Shown here: in pieces, positions 8,413-16,347 of the stretch
Layout of the letters: every line of letters begins with the position of its first letter
Numbering within the stretch: position 1 is the stretch's first letter
Assembly (NCBI GenBank): GCA_046313675.1
Contig: JBKBXU010000016.1
Location: forward strand, 1-27,853
Length of the DNA: 27,853 nucleotides
Source: JBKBXU01 sp046313675
Lineage (GTDB): Bacteria > Bacteroidota > Bacteroidia > Cytophagales > Cytophagaceae
Direction of reading: 5' to 3'
Translations under genes and position numbers: made by a program
Notes under the pieces: generated by a model
Databases searched by the model: none
Told to the model about the DNA's origin: nothing
The model's input: only the letters and a program-made list of their open reading frames with translations

Positions 8413-9230
8413 AATTAGCTATTTCTAATATTGCATGGCAAAAAGAAGAAGAAAAAGAAATCGCTAAACTTTTAGTCGCCAAAGGGGTGGATGGAGTAGA
8501 AATAGCCCCTTCTAAAATTGGTTCAGTTTCACCTGATGTTTTAAAAGATGCAGATATCTTGGAATACAAACACTTTTGGAACAATGAGGGACTTAAAATA
8601 GTTGCCATGCAGGCTCTTCTTTTTGGAAGGTCAGATCTAACGATTTTCGAGTCTGAAAATAGCAGAAAAAATCTTCTTGTCTATTTAAAAAGAATTATAG
8701 AAATCGGCTCTATTCTTGGTGCAAAGGCCTTAATATTTGGCTCCCCTAAGAACAGAAAAGTAGGAAATTTGTCAACAAATGAAATAGAAGATATTGCAAT
8801 TCCCTTTTTTAAAGAACTAGGTAATTATGCTAAAGCAAACAATACCTATTTTTGCCTGGAACCTAATCCTCATATTTATGATTGCGACTTTGCGGTTACC
8901 ACTAGCGAAGCAATTTCATTAGTAAACAAAGTCAATACCCCTGGATTTACAACACATATAGACACTGCCGCAATGACTTTAAACAAAGAACCTTTAAGCA
9001 TCATAAGTGAAAACAAAAATCTTGTCGTTCATGTGCATGCCAGTGAGGCCTACTTAAATCCGGTTGATAGCAACAAAGATGTTGACCATCGGGCGTTTTT
9101 AGATGTATTAAAAAGTATAGACTACAAAGGATATATATCAATTGAAATGAAATCGGTTAGCAATAACAATAATATATCAACTGTAGAAAAAGCTATTGGT
9201 TTTATGAACAAGCAAAACCGAGAAATTTAG
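8409..9230 (+). CDS. Sugar phosphate isomerase/epimerase, xylose-isomerase-like TIM barrel
   Basis: A 273-residue protein of the AP-endonuclease-2/xylose isomerase-like barrel family. MKLAISNIAW is the first strand, and GVDGVEIAP (26-34) the second with its Glu. Candidate metal-binding and catalytic residues fall where the family has them: Glu151 in CLEPNPH, His183/Asp185 in TTHIDTAAM, His208/His210 in VVHVHASE and Glu246 in SIEMKSV. The start overlaps the SDR stop by four bases (ATGA), which shows translational coupling. It closes the six-gene cassette and is followed by a weak plus-strand hairpin and then the convergent tRNA/hflX unit. It probably isomerises or epimerises a keto-sugar for the glycan; the substrate is not recognisable. 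Confidence 0.85.
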   Translation: MKLAISNIAWQKEEEKEIAKLLVAKGVDGVEIAPSKIGSVSPDVLKDADILEYKHFWNNEGLKIVAMQALLFGRSDLTIFESENSRKNLLVYLKRIIEIGSILGAKALIFGSPKNRKVGNLSTNEIEDIAIPFFKELGNYAKANNTYFCLEPNPHIYDCDFAVTTSEAISLVNKVNTPGFTTHIDTAAMTLNKEPLSIISENKNLVVHVHASEAYLNPVDSNKDVDHRAFLDVLKSIDYKGYISIEMKSVSNNNNISTVEKAIGFMNKQNREI

Positions 9231-9261
9231 ATTTTCATCTTTTTACGGTTTGAAAAAATTC

Positions 9262-9288
9262 AAGAATCTCAAAAAAATTCTTTTTTAT
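9262..9288 (+). terminator. Possible weak intrinsic terminator of the glycan cassette
   Basis: AAGAAT (9262-9267) and ATTCTT (9277-9282) form a six-base-pair, A+T-rich stem with a nine-base loop, followed by TTTT. It lies 31 bases after the last cassette gene. The stem is weak, so this is tentative. Confidence 0.4.
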
Positions 9289-9309
9289 CTTACTTCCTCA
9301 ACAACATCT

Positions 9310-9352
9310 AATCAGGAGTTTCTTGCGGTTTAAAGAAAAATATCACCTGATT
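9310..9352. other. Nested inverted repeat in the convergent spacer
   Basis: AATCAGG (9310-9316) pairs with CCTGATT (9346-9352), and inside it TTTCTT (9319-9324) pairs with AAGAAA (9333-9338) around the loop GCGGTTTA. No T-tract follows on either strand, so it is not a standard terminator. It could stabilise a 3' end from either side. Confidence 0.35.
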
Positions 9353-9386
9353 TCAACCAATTTTAGAGAACCTTTTGCTATACAAC

Positions 9387-9420
9387 AAAAAAACCCTGCT
9401 ATAATTAAATAACAGGGCTT
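9387..9420 (-). terminator. Intrinsic terminator of the tRNA-Arg / hflX unit
   Basis: Read on the minus strand, CCCTG TTAT, a six-base loop TTAATT, then ATAG CAGGG forms a nine-base-pair stem (9394-9417 on the window) followed by a run of seven T. It begins 16 bases after the end of the tRNA. The plus-strand side lacks a T-run, so it acts mainly on leftward transcription. Confidence 0.85.
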
Positions 9421-9433
9421 AAATTGTACTTTG

Positions 9434-9505
9434 TAGCCTCGACAGGAATCGAACCTGTATCTAAAGTTTAGGAAACTTCTATTCTATCCATTGAACTACG
9501 AGGCC
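9434..9505 (-). tRNA. tRNA-Arg (anticodon CCT)
   Basis: The 72-base minus-strand sequence folds as a full cloverleaf. The acceptor is GGCCTCG with CGAGGCT (first pair G-U), then TA, a D arm GTTC/GAAT, an anticodon stem GAAGT/ACTTT with loop TTCCTAA (anticodon CCT, reading AGG), a four-base variable loop, a T arm ACAGG/CCTGT with loop TTCGATT, and discriminator A. No CCA is encoded, so it must be added by nucleotidyltransferase. It follows hflX on the same strand but has its own promoter. Confidence 0.95.
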
Positions 9506-9518
9506 AAAATTCAAGGTG

Positions 9519-9549
9519 CAAAATTATAATTTTTATACTCTATTTACAA
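9519..9549 (-). promoter_or_regulatory. Bacteroidota-type promoter for tRNA-Arg
   Basis: On the minus strand TTG (9549-9547), 20 bases, then TAATTTTG (9526-9519) matches the Bacteroidota primary-sigma consensus TTG-N19-21-TAnnTTTG exactly. Transcription would start a few bases before the tRNA 5' end at 9505. The TTG is also the last sense codon (Leu) of hflX, so the promoter overlaps the end of that gene. Confidence 0.75.
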
Positions 9550-10707
9550 ATAATTAGGAAAAATGGTCAGATGCTGCTTTTTAACTTCTTCAAATAAAAC
9601 ATCCCTCAGCTCATCAATATTCTGACGATTCGTTGCTGAAATAAAAACAGATTTCTGATCGGGCTGACCCATCCATGATTGCTTTAGCTGATCAAGTGTA
9701 GGTATGGTTTCTTCCTCTTCATTATCCTGCTCGTTCCTTACCATATCTATTTTATTGAAAACCATTATGGTTGGCTTATCCGCCGCCTTAATCTCAGCCA
9801 AAGTCGTATTTACCACCTGAATATGCTCTTCAAATCCGGGATGGGAAACATCAACCACATGTACCAGAATATCTGCTTCTCTAATCTCATCCAAGGTTGA
9901 CTTAAAAGATTCCACCAGGGTATGGGGCAGTTTTCTTATAAAACCAACGGTATCTGTCAACAAAAAAGGAATGGTATTCAGAACTATTTTTCTAACCGTA
10001 GAATCGACAGTAGCAAACAGTTTGTCTTCAGCAAAGACATCAGATTTTGAAAGCAGTGTCATTAAAGTAGATTTTCCAACATTGGTATATCCTACAAGGG
10101 CAACCCTAACCACCTGTGATCTGTTTTTACGCTGAACTACGCTTTGTTTGTCAATTTGCTTCAGCTTCTCTTTAAGCACCGTTATTTGCTCCCGAATAAT
10201 TCGTTTATCGGTCTCAATTTCTTTTTCACCGGCTCCTCCCCTGGTACCCGTTCCTCCTCTTTGTCTTTCAAGGTGCGTCCACATACGGGTTAGACGGGGC
10301 AGTAAATACTGGTATCTTGCCAGCTCTACCTGTGTTTTGGCTCGGGATGTTTTGGCTCTCAAAAGAAAAATTTGCAATATGAGCAAGCTCCTGTCGAAAA
10401 TCTTGCACTTTAACTCATTCTCCAGGTTACGCACCTGTGAAGGAGAAAGGTCATCATCAAAAATTATGGTATCAACCTTATGATCGATAATATATACCTT
10501 TATCTCTTCAAGCTTGCCCTTTCCGACAAATGTCCTTATATCCGGCCTGTCTAATCTTTGGTAAAACCTGTAAACAGATTTAATTCCTGCCGTTGAGGCA
10601 AGAAATGCCAGCTCATCAAGATATTCTCTTGCTTTCGCCTCATTCTGCCTTTGGGTAATCAAACCTGCAAGAACAGCGGTTTCTTCTTTAATTTTATTCT
10701 CTATCAT
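9544..10707 (-). CDS. hflX: GTPase HflX
   Basis: A 387-residue protein with the full HflX architecture: an N-terminal HflX domain with FVGKGKLEEI (60-69) and IIFDDDLSPSQVRNLE (81-96), the QVELARYQYLLPRL segment (126-139) and the Gly-rich GGTGTRGGAGEKEIE (151-165), then a GTPase domain with G1 GYTNVGKST (206-214), G3 DTVGFI (252-257) and G4 NKID (318-321). HflX binds the 50S subunit and splits stalled or hibernating ribosomes under stress. The ATG at 10707 overlaps the end of the upstream cytochrome gene by 14 bases, so the two are probably co-transcribed. The last codon doubles as the -33 element of the tRNA promoter. Confidence 0.97.
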   Translation of the reverse strand: MIENKIKEETAVLAGLITQRQNEAKAREYLDELAFLASTAGIKSVYRFYQRLDRPDIRTFVGKGKLEEIKVYIIDHKVDTIIFDDDLSPSQVRNLENELKCKIFDRSLLILQIFLLRAKTSRAKTQVELARYQYLLPRLTRMWTHLERQRGGTGTRGGAGEKEIETDKRIIREQITVLKEKLKQIDKQSVVQRKNRSQVVRVALVGYTNVGKSTLMTLLSKSDVFAEDKLFATVDSTVRKIVLNTIPFLLTDTVGFIRKLPHTLVESFKSTLDEIREADILVHVVDVSHPGFEEHIQVVNTTLAEIKAADKPTIMVFNKIDMVRNEQDNEEEETIPTLDQLKQSWMGQPDQKSVFISATNRQNIDELRDVLFEEVKKQHLTIFPNYL

Positions 10708-11368
10708 TTATCACTTTTCCATCTCTGAACAACAAAATATATTCTGCCAATAACCTGATATCTTCATCAGATAATGTCCCCCTGAAAGAAGGCATGGTTC
10801 CGGGACCTTTTTTAATTATTTCAACATTTTCTTCAATTGACTTTTCCGAGGAGGCAAGGTCATATGCCCCGGCTACCCCGGCACTTCCGGCTGCTCCATG
10901 ACAATCCTTACACAAGTTTACATATAAATGCTTTGCTCTAACGCGATCCTGAGACTCTCCACGGTTAATATCTGTGGCTAACTCACCTTCCGGCAATTCA
11001 AAACGGTCCTTCTTGAATTTTAAACTTTCTGTTGCAGCTACTCCATAGACATATACAAAGAGAAGTACAGAGATTACAGCCAAAGATTTTACTTTTCTTT
11101 TAAGACCTATAATTCCCAATGGAATCGCAATGAGGACTACTATTACTTTACCAATTATATAGCCCTGAAAGTTCCCCAAAGCAAACATGAGATATCCACC
11201 TGATCCAAGGATCAAAATACCAATTACAATGTCAAAAATTTTAGTTTTCTCCCTCACGTTCGCTAAAAGATCTGTTTTATCTATGAGCAATAGAATGGTT
11301 TTAAATACCATAAAAACAAGAAAAATTATCGCTACAGTAATATGTAAATGAAGAATACCTTTTATCAT
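10694..11368 (-). CDS. Membrane protein with SirB2-like domain fused to cytochrome c
   Basis: A 224-residue protein. The first about 110 residues form four hydrophobic helices (roughly 7-29, 44-65, 71-90 and 94-112). HLHITVAIIFLVFMVFK and the KTKIFDIVIGILIL region resemble the SirB2 family. A linker then leads to a C-terminal class I cytochrome c domain with haem site CKDCH (153-157) and a probable axial Met192 in TMPSF, so the haem domain faces the periplasm. It probably carries electrons to or from a membrane redox partner; which one is not visible. It overlaps hflX by 14 bases. The SirB2 assignment rests on pattern recognition and is less certain than the cytochrome. Confidence 0.82.
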   Translation of the reverse strand: MIKGILHLHITVAIIFLVFMVFKTILLLIDKTDLLANVREKTKIFDIVIGILILGSGGYLMFALGNFQGYIIGKVIVVLIAIPLGIIGLKRKVKSLAVISVLLFVYVYGVAATESLKFKKDRFELPEGELATDINRGESQDRVRAKHLYVNLCKDCHGAAGSAGVAGAYDLASSEKSIEENVEIIKKGPGTMPSFRGTLSDEDIRLLAEYILLFRDGKVINDRE

Positions 11369-11394
11369 ATTATTACTTATTGATTTTTTTTAAT

Positions 11395-11402
11395 CAAATT
11401 TA
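11395..11402 (-). promoter_or_regulatory. Candidate -7 element for the cytochrome/hflX operon
   Basis: TAAATTTG on the minus strand (11402-11395) is a perfect TAnnTTTG and lies 26 bases before the ATG at 11368. The -33 position shows only TTA (11425-11423) at 20-base spacing, so the match is partial. On the other strand, TTG at 11380 with an 18-base gap to TACGTTTT (11401-11408) could serve the divergent GT4 gene, but it is weaker. Confidence 0.45.
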
Positions 11403-11424
11403 CGTTTTTTTAAATTGTTGCCTA

Positions 11425-12534
11425 ATGAAGATTGCTATTATTGCCAATACATCTTGGAACATATATAACTTCCGGCTTGGATTAGCCCAGGCGCTGATTA
11501 AAGAAGGACATGAAGTGCTGGCAATTTCTCCCAATGACGAATATTCTTCAGGGTTTAGCAGTAGCTGCATCCAACATATCCCTATAGACATTGAAGCCAG
11601 GGGAAGTAATCCATTTAAAGATCTCCGGTTAATTTATAGATTCTATGCAATTTTCAAAACCCATAAACCTGATCTTTTACTGCAATACACAATAAAACCC
11701 AATATTTATGGAACACTGGCTGCAAAGTTCAGAGGAATACCCTGCATTAATAATGTATCCGGATTAGGAACCGTATTTCTTCATGATAACCTTACATCAA
11801 AAATAGCAAAAGCTCTATATAAATTAGCATTTTCATACCCGCATAAAGTTTTTTTCCAAAACAAAGAAGACCAAAAACTTTTTATTAATATGGGATTGGT
11901 AAATGAGTTCAGAACCGGATTAGTGCCGGGGTCAGGAATTAACTTAATAAAGTTTAAACCCGTGTTAACGAACAAAAAGAATCCCCAACAGGAGTTTGTA
12001 TTTATTACGGTAGCGAGATTACTATATGATAAAGGAATAAAGGAATACGCAGAGGCTGCAGAGGTACTAAAAAATGAAGGCATTAAAGCCCGATTTCAGA
12101 TCCTTGGTGCTCTTGATAAAAATCCATCTTTGGGGATACCCGAAGAATGGATCAATAAATGGCAAAAGAAAGGCATTATAGAATACCTTGGATTCTGCGA
12201 CCAGGTGATTGAATATATGGCTAAAGCCGATTGTGTGGTGTTGGCTTCCTACAGAGAAGGCACACCAAAATCGCTGCTGGAAGCGCTGGCTCTTGGAAAA
12301 CCTGTTATTGCCACAGATGTACCGGGATGCAAAGATACCGTGGTAAACGGGGTAAATGGATACATCTGCAAGGCTAAAGATCCTGCAGACCTGGCAGATA
12401 AAATGAAAAAAATGATTTCTTTGGATGAAAGCGATCATTGGAACATGGGCTTAGAGTCAAGAAAATTGGCCGAGGAAAAATTTGACGAAAAAATTGTAAT
12501 ACAGAAATATCTAGAGGAAATAAAAAACATCTAA
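11425..12534 (+). CDS. Glycosyltransferase family 4, PglA-like
   Basis: A 369-residue GT-B enzyme. ATG at 11425 is preferred to a TTG at 11380 because MKIAIIANTSWNIYNFR is the normal N-terminus of this subfamily (first strand and acceptor loop). Other marks are LLQYTIKPNIYG and NNVSGLGTVFL in the N-terminal domain, VTVARLLYDKGI-type sequence (here FITVARLLYDKGI) opening the donor domain, and an EX7E motif in REGTPKSLLEALALGKP. The sequence is close in style to PglA/TuaA-type enzymes that add a HexNAc or hexose to undecaprenyl-diphosphate sugars. It leads the second glycan operon, two bases before rfbC. The exact sugar is not readable. Confidence 0.9.
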   Translation: MKIAIIANTSWNIYNFRLGLAQALIKEGHEVLAISPNDEYSSGFSSSCIQHIPIDIEARGSNPFKDLRLIYRFYAIFKTHKPDLLLQYTIKPNIYGTLAAKFRGIPCINNVSGLGTVFLHDNLTSKIAKALYKLAFSYPHKVFFQNKEDQKLFINMGLVNEFRTGLVPGSGINLIKFKPVLTNKKNPQQEFVFITVARLLYDKGIKEYAEAAEVLKNEGIKARFQILGALDKNPSLGIPEEWINKWQKKGIIEYLGFCDQVIEYMAKADCVVLASYREGTPKSLLEALALGKPVIATDVPGCKDTVVNGVNGYICKAKDPADLADKMKKMISLDESDHWNMGLESRKLAEEKFDEKIVIQKYLEEIKNI

Positions 12535-12536
12535 AC

Positions 12537-13088
12537 ATGGAAATAATAAAACATAAACTTCAAGGGATCATTGAATTTATTCCCAGAGTATTTGAAGACG
12601 AAAGAGGGCTTTTCTTTGAATCATATAATGAAAAAATTATTAAAGAGGCAGGTATAACAGAAAAATTTATTCAGGACAACCAGTCATTTTCAAAAAAAGG
12701 GGTAGTCCGGGGCCTTCATTTTCAAAAAGAACCCTTTGCACAGGGTAAGCTGGTTCGGGTTATAAAAGGAAAAGTAATCGACGTTGCCGTGGATTTACGA
12801 AAAAACTCCCCCACCTTTGGCCAACACCAAACCTTCATTCTTGATGACTTAAAAAACAACATGGTTTACATTCCTGTTGGTTTTGCTCATGGCTTTGCAG
12901 CTCTTGAAGAAGCAGTTTTTTTGTACAAGTGCACCAATTTTTACAATAAAAGTTCTGAAGCTGGAATAATCTGGAATGATGAATCGTTAAACATCAACTG
13001 GGAAGTAAAAAATCCAATTGTATCTGATAAAGACAAGGAATTAACGAGCTTCGAAAAATTAGTTCAGGGTCAGGAAATATTTCAGTAA
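12537..13088 (+). CDS. rfbC: dTDP-4-dehydrorhamnose 3,5-epimerase
   Basis: A 183-residue protein of normal length for RmlC/RfbC. VFEDERGLFFESY (18-30), DNQSFSKKGVVRGLHFQ (47-63) and the cupin strand KGKVIDVAVDLRKNSPTFG are signature segments. The catalytic His61 in RGLHFQ and Tyr130 in FLYKCTNFY are present, as is the YIPVGFAHGFAAL block. The enzyme inverts C3 and C5 of dTDP-4-keto-6-deoxyglucose, the third step to dTDP-L-rhamnose, or to a related sugar if a different reductase follows. RmlA, RmlB and RmlD are not in the window. It begins two bases after the GT4 stop. Confidence 0.96.
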   Translation: MEIIKHKLQGIIEFIPRVFEDERGLFFESYNEKIIKEAGITEKFIQDNQSFSKKGVVRGLHFQKEPFAQGKLVRVIKGKVIDVAVDLRKNSPTFGQHQTFILDDLKNNMVYIPVGFAHGFAALEEAVFLYKCTNFYNKSSEAGIIWNDESLNINWEVKNPIVSDKDKELTSFEKLVQGQEIFQ

Positions 13089-13124
13089 ACGGTTACTTTC
13101 CCGGGGTATATTGAATATAAAATA

Positions 13125-13132
13125 TATTTTTG
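13125..13132 (+). promoter_or_regulatory. Candidate -7 element ahead of the Wza/Wzc operon
   Basis: TATTTTTG at 13125-13132 matches TAnnTTTG fully and sits 15 bases before the ATG at 13148, in the only sizeable gap (59 bases) of this operon. No TTG is found 19-21 bases upstream, so it may be a weak or regulated internal promoter. Confidence 0.35.
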
Positions 13133-13147
13133 CGTTATTTACCTGAA

Positions 13148-13927
13148 ATGCGTAGTACTTTAATAATAACCCTTAGGGTAGTTTGTGTATTAATTCTCCT
13201 GGTCATGACCTCTTGCAGGGTTCATCATAGAATGTTTGCCACCCAACATGAGTACTTTGTTGACTCTATCCGACAAGATGTATCTAGTGACCAGAATTAC
13301 ATCATCCAGTGCAATGACTACCTTACAATCCAGGTGTTTACCAATAAAGGGGAACGAATTGTAGACCCAACATCGGAACTATACACCAATACCCCTAATC
13401 AAACACGAGACAATTCAAATCAGATAGCTTATTTGGTAAGACCAAATGGGTATGCAAAGTGTCCCATGGTTGGGGATATATATTTAAAAGGATACACGCT
13501 TTATCAGGCTGACAGTATTCTGGAAATAGAATATGAAAAATTTTACAGAGATGTATTTGTTTCTACAAAATTGGTAAATAAAAGAGTCGTTGTTCTGGGC
13601 CCACTGGGTGGCAAAATTATACCCCTGGAAAATGAAAACCTTAATTTAATAGAAGTAATTGCCCTTTATGGAGGAGTAACGGAAAATGGCCGTGCGTACA
13701 ATATCCGGGTTATTCGCGGCCCATTGGACAATCCGGATGTCCAAATAATAGACCTTTCTACCATTGAAGGTATGAGAAAAGCTTCCCTGGATGTCAGGCC
13801 AAACGATATAGTATACATCGAACCAGTGAAAAAAGTTTTTGCAGAAGCAATCAGAGACATTTCTCCTTTTGTAGGTATTATTACCAGCATAATGACCCTG
13901 CTTATTATATATAACAGCCAACGATAA
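13148..13927 (+). CDS. Polysaccharide export outer-membrane lipoprotein, Wza-like
   Basis: A 259-residue lipoprotein. From ATG 13148 there is a signal peptide (ITLRVVCVLILLVMTSC) with the lipobox cysteine at residue 23; the TTG at 13130 would only add six residues. The poly-export domain begins with NYIIQCNDYLTIQVF, followed by AYLVRPNGYAKCPMVGDIYLKG, and an SLBB-like beta-grasp region with RVVVLGPLGGKIIPL. The C-terminal ISPFVGIITSIMTLLII helix corresponds to the outer-membrane-spanning helix of Wza. It should form the outer-membrane channel for a capsule or exopolysaccharide, paired with the Wzc-like kinase that starts one base after its stop. Confidence 0.92.
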   Translation: MRSTLIITLRVVCVLILLVMTSCRVHHRMFATQHEYFVDSIRQDVSSDQNYIIQCNDYLTIQVFTNKGERIVDPTSELYTNTPNQTRDNSNQIAYLVRPNGYAKCPMVGDIYLKGYTLYQADSILEIEYEKFYRDVFVSTKLVNKRVVVLGPLGGKIIPLENENLNLIEVIALYGGVTENGRAYNIRVIRGPLDNPDVQIIDLSTIEGMRKASLDVRPNDIVYIEPVKKVFAEAIRDISPFVGIITSIMTLLIIYNSQR

Positions 13928-13928
13928 C

Positions 13929-16346
13929 ATGTCGCCCGAAGAACCTTTACATAAAGAATCAAATTTCTCCAATTACGAAGAAGACTCCGACAACTTCCTC
14001 AATGACTTTGATTTGGCCAAATTTCTGGTGGTTACATACAAAAGCATAGTATGGATAATATTACTACTGGTTATTTGTATTACGGCTTCTTTTTTATTTA
14101 TAAGATACACAAAGCCGGTTTATCAATCGTCCGCCACCCTGAAACTTGATCTTAAAACCGAAGCGGGAGTGCTGGGCTTAGAAAAATTTAAAGAAGGACA
14201 GACTCAAAATAAGTTATCCAACATCTCTGGCGAAATAGAGCTTATAAAGTCAAACCTGATTTACGACAAACTAATTGACTATATAGACCTCAACATAAGT
14301 TATTACCAATACGGGAACATTCTCTACGAAGAACGTTACAAAAGTTCTCCTTTCCAGGTTGAATATGAAATAAAAAATCCGGGTTACTACGACACCAAGT
14401 TTGATGTTAAAATTCTCAATGAGAAAGAATTTATCATGTCTCATATCAAAAATGGCGTAGAAACATCAGGGAAATTTTATTTCAATAAACTAATTGAAGA
14501 TTCTTCTTTTACTTTTCGGGTCTCATTAACAAAATTTTACAACCCCGAATTAGCACCTAATTACTTTTTTACAATAAACAGCAAGCAACATTTATTCAAT
14601 CTTCTGACTAGAAACCTGGAAGTAAATATTTTAAACCTGGATGCCAATAGTATTGAAATTATTTACAAAGATCATGACAGATATAAAGCCCGGGATATTG
14701 TTGATGCCATTTGCCAGATATATTTAGTACAAACTGTAGAAAATAAATCTAAAGCCCAGGAACAAACCATTCGCTTTTTAGATGAAACCCTTGAAAGTAC
14801 AGAGGCCAAACTGATTCAGGCAGAAATTCAACTGGAATCGTTTATCCGTAACAACAAAACCGTTGATGTTAAAAGTGATGTAAGTAAAGTTGTTGAAAAA
14901 ATTGAAGACTTAAATGGAGAAAAACTTGAATTACGGAATAAGCTTTCACTATTAAATGAGCTTAAGGATCTTCTGGTGGAAAACAAAGATGTCAAAGTAT
15001 TTATCCCCTCCTTGTCTTTTTTCTCTGATGAACAACTAACAAAATCAATAGCTGAGCTAAATAAACTACAGCAAGAGAAAGAGTTATCCCTTGCTTCAAG
15101 CAAAGAAAACACCTTTCTTATACGAACAAAGGAAATAGCCATTGAGAACCTGAAAAATAATGTTACTGACCTGATCACCCAAAACAAGAAAATTGTAATG
15201 GATCAGATGTCGGAATTGAATAATAATATCATTCAACTAGAAAAGCTATTTCTAACACTCCCATCAAAAGAAACCGAATATACCCGCCTTAAAAGGTTTT
15301 ATGATATTTATGAGAAATATTATATGCTTTTAATGGAAAAAAAGGCAGAATTTGGAATTGCAAAAGCAGGAAATGTTCCGAATTTTGTAATCCTTACCCC
15401 TGCTGCGATAAAAAACGATCCCATTTATCCTAATACACTTATGCTGTATTGCACCGGGGTGGCCTTAGGCTTATTCCTTGGAATAGGCCTTGTATTTGTC
15501 CGCTACTTACTGCATAATACAATTACTACCCAAAAAGAACTCGAATCAGCTATAAAAGCCCCGGTCCTAGGGGGGATACCTGCATATACAAAAGAAAAAA
15601 TGGAGGTTTCAAAACTTTTGGTCAACAAAAGTCCCAAGTCTGCAATCAGCGAATCTGTCCGTTCACTTAGGACCAATCTGGAGTTTATCTGCCCGAAAAA
15701 AGAAAAACGAATCATTTCGATTACCTCTACAATTAGCGGAGAGGGGAAAACATTTGTTATTTCCAATCTGGCAGGTGTTATTGCCATGTCAGATCAAAAA
15801 GCCGTTGTTATTGACCTTGACATGCGAAAACCAAAGATCCACCTTGCATTTGATGGGGACAACCTAAAAGGGATGAGTACCTTGCTGATAGGCAAACACC
15901 CTTTGAATGAATGTATAAAAAGTACATCCCTTGAAAACCTTGACTATATTTCGGCAGGCCCGGTACCTCCAAATCCGTCAGAATTAATAATGCGAAAGGA
16001 ATTTGATGCGCTTCTAAGTCAACTACATAAAATTTATGACGTAATCCTTATCGATACACCACCGGTAGGCCTTGTAACCGACGGCATTCTTATTATGAAA
16101 AAAGCTGATGTAGCGATATATGTTGTCAGAGCAAACTACACCAAAAAAGGGGTGAAAAATAACATAAATAAACTATTGCACAGTACAGGGCTCAAAAATG
16201 TATGCGTCGTGTTAAATGCAATGACAAACATTAATACCTATGGCTACGGAACCTATGGCAACTACGGATCCCAGGGCTATGGCTATTATGAAGAGGAAGA
16301 GGAAAGTTCTTCTTTTAAAACTAAATGGATGAAGATTTTTAGCTAA
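13929..16346 (+). CDS. Wzc-like polysaccharide co-polymerase / tyrosine autokinase
   Basis: An 805-residue protein of the usual Wzc size. It has a short cytoplasmic N-terminus, TM1 about 39-59, a long periplasmic Wzz/GNVR region with predicted coiled coil, TM2 about 503-525, and a cytoplasmic BY-kinase domain: Walker A ISGEGKT (602-608), Walker A' VVIDLDMRKP (626-635) and Walker B LIDTPP (707-712). The C-terminus carries a tyrosine cluster of seven Tyr at 771-787 between Gly residues, the autophosphorylation tail. The kinase cycle controls polymer length and export through the Wza channel. The next gene encodes the matching phosphatase, so both halves of the switch are in one operon. Confidence 0.96.
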   Translation: MSPEEPLHKESNFSNYEEDSDNFLNDFDLAKFLVVTYKSIVWIILLLVICITASFLFIRYTKPVYQSSATLKLDLKTEAGVLGLEKFKEGQTQNKLSNISGEIELIKSNLIYDKLIDYIDLNISYYQYGNILYEERYKSSPFQVEYEIKNPGYYDTKFDVKILNEKEFIMSHIKNGVETSGKFYFNKLIEDSSFTFRVSLTKFYNPELAPNYFFTINSKQHLFNLLTRNLEVNILNLDANSIEIIYKDHDRYKARDIVDAICQIYLVQTVENKSKAQEQTIRFLDETLESTEAKLIQAEIQLESFIRNNKTVDVKSDVSKVVEKIEDLNGEKLELRNKLSLLNELKDLLVENKDVKVFIPSLSFFSDEQLTKSIAELNKLQQEKELSLASSKENTFLIRTKEIAIENLKNNVTDLITQNKKIVMDQMSELNNNIIQLEKLFLTLPSKETEYTRLKRFYDIYEKYYMLLMEKKAEFGIAKAGNVPNFVILTPAAIKNDPIYPNTLMLYCTGVALGLFLGIGLVFVRYLLHNTITTQKELESAIKAPVLGGIPAYTKEKMEVSKLLVNKSPKSAISESVRSLRTNLEFICPKKEKRIISITSTISGEGKTFVISNLAGVIAMSDQKAVVIDLDMRKPKIHLAFDGDNLKGMSTLLIGKHPLNECIKSTSLENLDYISAGPVPPNPSELIMRKEFDALLSQLHKIYDVILIDTPPVGLVTDGILIMKKADVAIYVVRANYTKKGVKNNINKLLHSTGLKNVCVVLNAMTNINTYGYGTYGNYGSQGYGYYEEEEESSSFKTKWMKIFS

Positions 16347-16347
16347 T

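Noticed and set aside
9420..9520. Integration site with duplicated tRNA 3' end
   Set aside because: No second copy of the tRNA 3' segment and no integrase gene were found in the window.
12067..12438. Minus-strand frame of 123 codons inside the GT4 gene
   Set aside because: It lies fully antisense to a well-supported glycosyltransferase and has no family features.
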